DNA of 7,012 nt. Source: an uncultured Chloroflexota bacterium (GTDB lineage Bacteria; Chloroflexota; Anaerolineae; Aggregatilineales; Phototrophicaceae). Positions 1-5,595 of this stretch are shown one piece after another. The stretch is from the NCBI GenBank assembly GCA_937942935.1, contig CALDGT010001083.1, positions 1 through 7,012 of the forward strand, read 5' to 3'. The notes beneath the pieces were generated by a model. The model had not been told where the DNA came from and made no database searches. It was given only the letters and a program-made list of their open reading frames with translations. The first letter of the stretch is position 1; the number at the start of each line of letters is the position of its first letter. Position numbers and translations under genes: made by a program.

Positions 1-103
1 GGAAGAAACATTTTTAGCGAGCATTTACTCAATTTGAAAATTTTAAGTGAATTTAATTTTTGTGCTGGATTAATAAGCCGCATCATTTAATGGAGTTTTT
101 ACG
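1..103 (+). promoter_or_regulatory. AT-rich leader upstream of glpK
   Basis: This leader is strongly AT-rich and no open frame crosses it convincingly, so the glpK promoter probably lies here or just outside the window. TTGAAA at 34-39 resembles a -35 box, but I find no good -10 hexamer at 16-18 bp from it. TAATAA at 71-76 could be a weak -10 paired with TGAATT at 48-53. The only firm element is the ribosome binding site GGAG at 92-95, eight bases before the glpK ATG. No operator or catabolite-repression palindrome was recognised. Confidence 0.35.
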
Positions 104-1588
104 ATGACTGAATTTATTTTAGCACTCGACCAAGGCACAACATCTTCTCGTGCCATCCGTTTTGACCGTATGGGACGGGTGATAACTGTCCAACAACGCG
201 AATTTAAGCAAATTTATCCCCGCCCCAGTTGGGTAGAACATGACCCCAACGAAATTTGGGAATCGCAATTGGCTGTTGCAAAACTCGCTTGTGATAACCC
301 AGCTCTGATTGCGGCAATCGGCATCACCAACCAGCGCGAGACAACGGTTATATGGGACAGAAAAACGGGCGAGCCGATTTATAATGCAATTGTGTGGCAA
401 GATAGGCGCACATCCGAATTTTGTGACCAGCTCAAAGCTGAAGGATTTGATAAAACAATCCTCGAAAAGACAGGCTTAGTGACAGATGCCTACTTTTCTG
501 GGACAAAACTGAAATGGATTTTGGATAATGTGGAGGGCGCACGCGCCAAAGCCGAAGCAGGTCAATTGGCATTTGGTACAATAGATACCTTCTTGGTCTG
601 GAAACTCACAGGTGGACGCTTGCACATCACCGATGTGAGCAATGCCAGCCGTACCATGTTATACGACATCCATAAAAAATGGTGGTCAAATACTATTTTG
701 ACCCGCTTCAATATTCCCCAAAGCATTTTGCCCCAAGTTGTGCCGAGTAGCATGGTATATGGTGAAACGGATTCTGCATTATTTGGCAAGGCAATCCCGA
801 TTGCGGGTATCGCAGGCGACCAACAAGCCGCCACCTTTGGGCAAGCCTGTTTTAGCGCGGGTTTGGCGAAGAATACGTATGGGACAGGTTGTTTTATGTT
901 GATGAACACAGGTGAACATGCTGTGCCATCCCAACATAATTTGTTGACCACTGTTGGTTGGAAGGTTGGTGATGCTGGCGCGACACAATATGCCCTAGAA
1001 GGCAGTGTGTTCATCGCGGGGGCAGTGGTGCAATGGTTGCGCGATGAATTAGGTATTATTAGCCATGCGCGGGATACCGAAGGATTAGCGATGAGCATCG
1101 CTGATACAGGAGGGGTGTATCTTGTGCCTGCATTTGTGGGGCTTGGTGCGCCCTATTGGGACCAATATGCACGCGGGATAATTGTTGGACTCACACGCGG
1201 TAGTGGAAAAGCGCATATCGCACGCGCCGCCTTAGAAGCGATTGCTTATCAAACTCGTGATGTGATGGGCGCAATGCTTGCCGATAGCGGACTGAAACTT
1301 GAATCACTCCGCGTAGATGGTGGCGCAACCGCGAATAACTTTTTGATGCAATTCCAAGCCGATATTTTGGGTGTGCCTGTAGAACGCCCTGTCGTGACCG
1401 AAACAACCGCACTTGGTGCGGCTTATTTGGCGGGTTTGGCGGTGGGATATTGGCGCTCTCTCGATGAAATCGCGCAACAATGGCAACGGGAACGCCTGTT
1501 TGAGCCGAGTATGACAACCGACCAACGCGATACCCTTTATGATGGATGGCGTAAGGCGGTTGTGCGGGCGCGGTCTTGGGCAGAATAG
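104..1588 (+). CDS. glpK: Glycerol kinase (ATP:glycerol 3-phosphotransferase)
   Basis: GlpK phosphorylates glycerol with ATP to sn-glycerol 3-phosphate in the cytoplasm, trapping glycerol taken up by diffusion or GlpF. The 494-residue product is of normal family length. Visible features: the N-terminal phosphate loop DQGTTSSR (9-16); glycerol-binding positions equivalent to E. coli R83, E84, W103, Y135 and D245, seen here as R78/E79 in NQRET, W98 in IVWQD, Y130, and D239 in AGDQQ; FGGY signature 1 (Y130-N142); FGGY signature 2 (G358-E378); and the adenosine-site DGGATANNF (405-413). The ATG at 104 is chosen because GGAG lies 8 nt upstream and the protein begins directly with the conserved first strand. 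The HFYG-type histidine that HPr phosphorylates in Firmicutes is replaced by leucine (L226). No glpF or glpD is adjacent, and the gene appears monocistronic with its own terminator. Confidence 0.97.
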   Translation: MTEFILALDQGTTSSRAIRFDRMGRVITVQQREFKQIYPRPSWVEHDPNEIWESQLAVAKLACDNPALIAAIGITNQRETTVIWDRKTGEPIYNAIVWQDRRTSEFCDQLKAEGFDKTILEKTGLVTDAYFSGTKLKWILDNVEGARAKAEAGQLAFGTIDTFLVWKLTGGRLHITDVSNASRTMLYDIHKKWWSNTILTRFNIPQSILPQVVPSSMVYGETDSALFGKAIPIAGIAGDQQAATFGQACFSAGLAKNTYGTGCFMLMNTGEHAVPSQHNLLTTVGWKVGDAGATQYALEGSVFIAGAVVQWLRDELGIISHARDTEGLAMSIADTGGVYLVPAFVGLGAPYWDQYARGIIVGLTRGSGKAHIARAALEAIAYQTRDVMGAMLADSGLKLESLRVDGGATANNFLMQFQADILGVPVERPVVTETTALGAAYLAGLAVGYWRSLDEIAQQWQRERLFEPSMTTDQRDTLYDGWRKAVVRARSWAE

Positions 1589-1599
1589 ATAGATTACTT

Positions 1600-1625
1600 T
1601 GGGCATGGCAACCATGCCCATTTTT
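1600..1625 (+). terminator. Rho-independent terminator of glpK
   Basis: A perfect 9-bp GC-rich stem (1600-1608 with 1612-1620, core GGGCATGG/CCATGCCC) with a 3-nt loop is followed directly by TTTTT at 1621-1625. It starts 11 bases after the glpK stop codon. On the minus strand the hairpin follows the cysA stop within a few bases, but there the downstream side reads AAAG with no U-run. It should therefore terminate glpK efficiently and would act for cysA only as a weak terminator or 3'-end stabiliser. The T-run overlaps the last two bases of the cysA stop codon. Confidence 0.88.
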
Positions 1626-2685
1626 ATTCTGTTGGTAACAAATGAAAATTTTTCACACCAATTTTGACTGCATCACCCGGTCGCAATCCCAATTCACGAC
1701 TAATATCTGGGCTGATGAGTGCTTGAATAATTTCGCCAGAAGGATTGAGCTTTACGGCTACTCGTTCTAATGCCCCCGCAAATGCAATACTTTCGATAAT
1801 CCCCTCGCCAAAGAAATAGCCATTTAATTGTGCCGATTGTGGCACGATAACGACTTCTTCTGGGCGGAACATCATTTGTACCGATTTCCCCGCGAATGCT
1901 TCGGTGTTGGGTGGGGCAGGGATACGATTTTCGCCGATATAAATCATGGTGCCATTGCGATGAGCATTGAACAAATTGGCATTCCCCAAAAATGTCGCCG
2001 TAAAGTGATTGCCCGGTTTGCGATACAGTTGGTCTGGTGTGCCAATTTCGAGCAAGCGCCCTTTGTCTATGATGCCGATTCTATCTGCGAGTTCAAATGC
2101 TTCTTCTTGGTCATGCGTGACTAAAATTGCCGTCACATTCAGGCGTTTTTGAATACTACGCAAATTTTGGCGTAGTTGCCCGCGAATTTTGACATCCAAC
2201 GCACCGAATGGCTCATCTAGTAATAATACATCTGGATTTTGTGCCAATGCGCGTGCGACTGCCACCCGTTGTTGTTGCCCACCAGAGAGTTGTGAAGGTA
2301 ACCGATTGCCATATTCACTCATCTCGATGAGGGCTAATAATTCTTCTATACGTGCTTTACGCTGTGCGGGCGGAACTTTTTGGATTTCTAAGCCAAAGCC
2401 GATGTTTTGAGCAACGGTCATATGCTGAAAGAGAGAATAATTTTGAAATACAAAACCTGTATGCCGTTTTTGAGGGGGTAAATGGGTTACATCGCGTCCA
2501 TTGAGCGAAATTTTACCCGCATTCAGAGTCGTTAATCCTGCAATAAGGCGTAAAATAGTGCTTTTTCCGCTACCACTCGGTCCAAGGAGGACAAATAACT
2601 CACCTTGTTCAATTTCGAGTGAGACATCATCCACAACAGTGTTATCCTCATATTGTTTAGTCACTTGATGCAAGTAAATAGACAT
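1624..2685 (-). CDS. cysA: Sulfate/thiosulfate ABC transporter ATP-binding protein
   Basis: CysA is the cytoplasmic ATPase that powers sulfate/thiosulfate import through CysT-CysW. With the start chosen here it has 353 residues, typical of the family. Motifs in order: Walker A GPSGSGKST (35-43), Q-loop Q81 in VFQNYSLF, ABC signature LSGGQ (133-137), Walker B VLLLDEP (153-159), D-loop GALD (161-164) and H-loop H191. A C-terminal regulatory TOBE-like region follows (about 285-350). The frame stays open to a GTG at 2700, but the ATG at 2685 is preferred: GGAGGA lies 7 nt upstream, MSIYLHQVTK matches family N-termini, and this leaves a 4-nt gap after the cysW stop instead of an 11-nt overlap. The ATPase alone could also fit a molybdate or polyamine importer. 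The neighbouring sbp, cysT and cysW decide the sulfate call. Confidence 0.93.
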   Translation of the reverse strand: MSIYLHQVTKQYEDNTVVDDVSLEIEQGELFVLLGPSGSGKSTILRLIAGLTTLNAGKISLNGRDVTHLPPQKRHTGFVFQNYSLFQHMTVAQNIGFGLEIQKVPPAQRKARIEELLALIEMSEYGNRLPSQLSGGQQQRVAVARALAQNPDVLLLDEPFGALDVKIRGQLRQNLRSIQKRLNVTAILVTHDQEEAFELADRIGIIDKGRLLEIGTPDQLYRKPGNHFTATFLGNANLFNAHRNGTMIYIGENRIPAPPNTEAFAGKSVQMMFRPEEVVIVPQSAQLNGYFFGEGIIESIAFAGALERVAVKLNPSGEIIQALISPDISRELGLRPGDAVKIGVKNFHLLPTE

Positions 2686-2689
2686 CTGT

Positions 2690-3490
2690 TTATCCTCCAC
2701 GCTTATGGACGCGCAAATTATTCATGATGATTAAAATCAATATCGCAATGACACCCAATAACAATGCCATGCTATATGCTCCAGCATAATTTCGGTCATT
2801 GAGAGAACGATAAATATAAATGGTGGCGCTTTCGGTTGAGCCTTGTGTCCCACCGCCAATCACAGCCACTGCGCCAAATTCGCCCAAAGAACGCGCGAGG
2901 GTTAGCACGATGCCATACGTGAGGGCATGACGAATTGCGGGGAAGACGATGCGCCAAAATGTACCCCATGGCGATGCACCTAATGTATATGCCGCTTCTT
3001 CTTGTTCTTTTCCCATGCCCGCTAAGACGGGTTGAATTTCGCGGATGACGAATGGGAGTGATACAAATACGGTTAGAACCAACATCCCTTCCCATGAGAA
3101 GGCGAGTTTTATAGGGAAATCTTTGAGCCAGCCTGTCCGCCCAAATAACACAATCATCACATAGCCGACAATCACGGGTGAGATGACGAGTGGCAAATCT
3201 ACCAGCGCATTAAGTAATCCTTTCCCGAAAAAATTGTGTCTGACCAATACCCAAGCGACCATCACACCGAGTAGTGCATTAAAAATGCTGGCTAAAACCG
3301 CTAATCGCATTGATAACCACAATGTATTTAGGGCTTCTGGGTCGGTGATTGCTTTCCAAAATGGCTCGAATCCATCCTTAAAGGTATTACTGACGAGTGC
3401 CGCCACAGGCGCGAGCAATAGAACGCCAGCATAGATGAGGACTACCAGCAATAATAAAATGCCACCCAAAGATAAATTGCGCTCTTTCAT
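2690..3490 (-). CDS. cysW: Sulfate/thiosulfate ABC transporter permease CysW
   Basis: CysW is one of the two inner-membrane permeases of the sulfate importer and pairs with CysT to form the channel. It has 266 residues with about six hydrophobic segments (roughly 8-33, 57-83, 98-117, 133-150, 188-212 and 237-257). The cytoplasmic EAA loop that docks onto CysA is clear: EEAAYTLGASPWGTFWRIVF (164-183), with the conserved EAA, G171 and a terminal IVFPA. LGEFGAVAVIGG (202-213) is the usual CysW motif after the loop. The start ATG overlaps the cysT stop by 4 nt (ATGA), and AGGGA lies 7 nt upstream, so the two permeases are translationally coupled. CysT and CysW are homologous. I assigned CysW from gene order and from the GxFGAVAV motif with an extended loop before the last helix. 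Confidence 0.92.
   Translation of the reverse strand: MKERNLSLGGILLLLVVLIYAGVLLLAPVAALVSNTFKDGFEPFWKAITDPEALNTLWLSMRLAVLASIFNALLGVMVAWVLVRHNFFGKGLLNALVDLPLVISPVIVGYVMIVLFGRTGWLKDFPIKLAFSWEGMLVLTVFVSLPFVIREIQPVLAGMGKEQEEAAYTLGASPWGTFWRIVFPAIRHALTYGIVLTLARSLGEFGAVAVIGGGTQGSTESATIYIYRSLNDRNYAGAYSMALLLGVIAILILIIMNNLRVHKRGG
2693..2698 (-). promoter_or_regulatory. Ribosome binding site that decides the cysA start
   Basis: The minus strand reads GGAGGA, then TAA (the cysW stop), then ACAG, then ATG at 2685. This near-perfect anti-16S complement is 7 nt from that ATG. It would lie inside the first codons if translation began at the GTG at 2700, so it supports the shorter CysA. Confidence 0.85.
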
Positions 3491-4347
3491 AACTTTTTCC
3501 CTACACGTTTGTTGCGCTTATACCAGAAATCTACACCCAACGTTGTGATGAGGGCAATCAGTAAAATAACCAATGATACTCCACTTGCCGATGCCATTTT
3601 ATCCCCTTCAACTTGGGCATAAACATAAACCGCCGCCGTTTGTGTTTTCATGGGGATATTGCCCGATACAATAACAATAGACCCAAATTCACCTAATGCC
3701 CGCGCAAAACTGAGTAACCCGCCTGTAATCATGGCTGGCAGTAAGGCAGGTAATATCACCCTGCGAAATGTGGTGAATTGTGATGCACCAAGTGTATGAG
3801 CCGCTTCTTGTTGAGAGGCATCTAATTTCATCATGACGGGTTGTACGGCACGAATCACAAATGGGTATCCCAAGAACAGAAGGGATAAAATAATGCCTAA
3901 ATTGGAATATAATATTTTTATCCCAAATTCATCATTCAAAAACTTACCAACAGAGGTTTGTGGACCATACAATAAGGTGAGCATGACCCCTGTAACGAGT
4001 GTTGGAATGGCAAATGGCAAATCTATCAGCGAATTGAGCAAGTTTTTCCCCCAAAACCGATAACGTACTAATACATAGGCGGTGGTTGTTCCCATGATGA
4101 TATTAATAACTGCCATCACACCAGCCGTCCACACACTGAGCCAAATTGCGCTCCATGCAACAGGTCGGGTGATGCTCGTCCAAAATGCGTCTATTCCCTC
4201 ACGTAATCCTTCAACACCGATGACAAAGAGGGGCATGATTATCATCACACTCAAATAAATAATCACAGACGAGCGTAATCCCCAGAATAACATCTGGGGA
4301 TTATTTGTCTGTGACACGCTATCTCTGTGTGCCACTGCTTGAGCCAT
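3487..4347 (-). CDS. cysT: Sulfate/thiosulfate ABC transporter permease CysT (CysU)
   Basis: CysT is the partner permease of CysW in the inner membrane. It has 286 residues: a hydrophilic N-terminal tail (1-22), then about six membrane segments (roughly 27-46, 66-92, 108-128, 147-166, 200-226 and 255-274). The EAA loop is EAAHTLGASQFTTFRRVILP (181-200), the expected contact with CysA. ALGEFGSIVIVSGNIP (217-232) is characteristic of CysT. The ATG at 4347 follows the sbp stop by 3 nt. AAGGA lies 6 nt upstream with the sbp stop codon between it and the ATG. A later ATG exists at codon 19 but has no Shine-Dalgarno site. Codons 12-29 also encode a long inverted repeat, listed separately. The N-terminal tail has no recognised domain. 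Confidence 0.93.
   Translation of the reverse strand: MAQAVAHRDSVSQTNNPQMLFWGLRSSVIIYLSVMIIMPLFVIGVEGLREGIDAFWTSITRPVAWSAIWLSVWTAGVMAVINIIMGTTTAYVLVRYRFWGKNLLNSLIDLPFAIPTLVTGVMLTLLYGPQTSVGKFLNDEFGIKILYSNLGIILSLLFLGYPFVIRAVQPVMMKLDASQQEAAHTLGASQFTTFRRVILPALLPAMITGGLLSFARALGEFGSIVIVSGNIPMKTQTAAVYVYAQVEGDKMASASGVSLVILLIALITTLGVDFWYKRNKRVGKKL
4263..4314 (-). other. Long nested inverted repeat inside the cysT 5' coding region
   Basis: Read on the plus strand, an outer arm TCACAGAC (4263-4270) pairs perfectly with GTCTGTGA (4307-4314). An inner arm TAATCCCCAGA (4276-4286) pairs perfectly with TCTGGGGATTA (4293-4303). The arms are separated by an internal loop of 5 and 3 nt and closed by a 6-nt apical loop, giving 19 paired positions. 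In the operon mRNA this would form a stable hairpin starting 33 nt after the cysT start codon. There is no U-run right after it, so it is not a standard terminator. It may protect the sbp mRNA end, pause transcription, or modulate cysT translation. Confidence 0.7.
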
Positions 4348-4350
4348 TGT

Positions 4351-5421
4351 TTATCCTTGTATTTCTGTAATCATTTTGGTAAAGATACCTTCATCGCCAA
4401 AGAATGTTGGCACGACTTCTTTCCAACCACCGAAATCATCAATTGTGAATAAATCTTCAATTGGGGGGAAACGTGTTTCATCCAATTCAATAATTGGGAC
4501 CAGTGTCACAATATCTTCTTCGCCTTCAGTTTCAGATGGGGTTACGACACGTTGATAGGGTGGGCGGAAACCACTTTCGGCGAAAATGGCTTGTGCTTCT
4601 GGTGTATAGGTGAAGGCGACAAAGGCATCTGCAACCTCGCGCACACCGTGTTTATCGGCATAAACATCTACTACTGCGATGGGGTTTTCGATGAGAATCG
4701 TGGATGTTGGGTATACAATCTCGTATAAATCACCATTACCTGCATTCACCCCCGCATAGTATTCATTTTCATAAGTGATTGCGACATCACCAATGCCACG
4801 TTCAAATGTCAAAAAGCTCTCCCGCCCATCGGCATCCATCACCAATACATCGGTATAGAGTGCTGTTAGGAATTGTAACGCACCTTCTGCACCTGCGGAA
4901 TAGCCATCTACATGACCACGATATGCCGCACCATACGCCGCCATTGCGTTCCATTGAGCGCCACCACTGGTTGCGGGGTTGGGGGTGATGACAGCCAAGC
5001 CACGCCCGACGACATCTGACCAATTGGTTATGCCTGCTGGGTTATCTGGTCGGACTAATAAAATAGCGACAGATGTCGAGACCATGCCATTATAATCGTT
5101 GTTTTGCCATTCAGTGGTGATAAGCCCTGCATCGGCAATGCGGGTTACATGGTCTTCGAGGGACAATGCGACAATATCGGCTTCAAAGCCACCAATCACG
5201 GCACGGGATTGTGCTCCAGAAGCCAAATACGATTCTTCAAATACAACCGTTTGACCTGTTTCTGCTAACCAATAGGCTTGGAACAATGGAATAATTTTGC
5301 CGTATGCTTCTCTGGGGACAGCGAAACCTGCGAGGGTGAGTTTGACTTCATTTTCTTGTGCTTGTGCCACACTGCTCACTGCGAGGAGCAACAGACTGAC
5401 AATGATAAACCATTTACGCAT
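4351..5421 (-). CDS. sbp: Sulfate/thiosulfate-binding protein (ABC transporter substrate-binding)
   Basis: This protein captures sulfate or thiosulfate outside the cytoplasmic membrane and delivers it to CysT-CysW. It has 356 residues. Residues 1-21 form a Sec signal peptide: RK, a hydrophobic core, and AQA at the predicted cleavage site after A21. There is no lipobox cysteine, so it is predicted to be soluble. Family signatures are clear: ESYLASGAQSRAVIGGFEAD (63-82), ITPNPATSGGAQWNAMAAYG (145-164), RGIGDVAITYENE (208-220) and LFTIDDFGGW (324-333). Compared with Salmonella Sbp, as I recall it, the ligand-contacting Asp11 and Trp192 correspond to A34 and Y217, while the SGG oxyanion motif is kept. 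An acidic stretch (about 292-318) lengthens the C-terminal lobe. The ATG at 5421 has AAGGAG 9 nt upstream. This is the first gene of the operon. Sulfate versus thiosulfate preference cannot be read from the sequence. Confidence 0.92.
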   Translation of the reverse strand: MRKWFIIVSLLLLAVSSVAQAQENEVKLTLAGFAVPREAYGKIIPLFQAYWLAETGQTVVFEESYLASGAQSRAVIGGFEADIVALSLEDHVTRIADAGLITTEWQNNDYNGMVSTSVAILLVRPDNPAGITNWSDVVGRGLAVITPNPATSGGAQWNAMAAYGAAYRGHVDGYSAGAEGALQFLTALYTDVLVMDADGRESFLTFERGIGDVAITYENEYYAGVNAGNGDLYEIVYPTSTILIENPIAVVDVYADKHGVREVADAFVAFTYTPEAQAIFAESGFRPPYQRVVTPSETEGEEDIVTLVPIIELDETRFPPIEDLFTIDDFGGWKEVVPTFFGDEGIFTKMITEIQG

Positions 5422-5459
5422 TAGGAAATACTCCTTGTTTTTTTGTTAAAGTGAACAAT

Positions 5460-5508
5460 TCCTATAGGATTAGTCGGGATTCTATCTTCTACCCTAAATA
5501 CTTGTCAA
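5460..5508 (-). promoter_or_regulatory. Sigma70-type promoter of the sbp-cysTWA operon with possible operator
   Basis: On the minus strand a perfect -35 TTGACA (5508-5503) is followed after 18 bp by the -10 TAGAAT (5484-5479). Transcription would start near 5472, giving a leader of about 50 nt before the sbp ATG. AATCC occurs at 5481-5477 and again at 5471-5467, one helical turn apart. The second copy is part of the palindrome TCCTATAGGA (5460-5469). These lie over the -10 and start site, where a repressor would block RNA polymerase. The promoter is well supported by match and position. The operator is inference, and the regulator is unknown. Confidence 0.72.
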
Positions 5509-5520
5509 GAGGTAGATTTG

Positions 5521-5551
5521 TGAAAATGAGTGCAATTTGCACTCATTTTCA
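5521..5551 (-). terminator. Perfect 31-nt palindrome, probable bidirectional-type terminator after the GH13 gene
   Basis: Fifteen bases pair perfectly around the central base 5536. The core is GAGTGCA/TGCACTC with flanking AAAAT and ATTTT. It lies 45 nt downstream of the GH13 stop codon and 12 nt before the sbp -35 box. The A-run, GC-containing stem and short T-run fit an intrinsic terminator readable from either strand, so it would insulate the sulfate operon from amylase read-through. The T-run is short (TTTT) and ends in CA, so termination may be incomplete. The symmetry also fits a repressor operator. Confidence 0.55.
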
Positions 5552-5595
5552 TCATAATCCATTTTTGATTGGTTGCTATGTGTGGTTTGTCACAT

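Noticed and set aside
562..1098. Minus-strand open frame of 178 codons opposite glpK
   Set aside because: It lies wholly antisense to strongly conserved GlpK sequence, has no recognisable domain, and no Shine-Dalgarno site is evident.
1624..5421. Molybdate or tungstate importer instead of sulfate
   Set aside because: Two distinct permeases of CysT and CysW type plus an Sbp-family binding protein argue for sulfate/thiosulfate. Molybdate systems usually have one permease, ModB.
5422..5478. SAM or other sulfur-related riboswitch in the sbp leader
   Set aside because: The leader predicted from the promoter is only about 50 nt, with no multi-helix fold and no anti-terminator pair seen.
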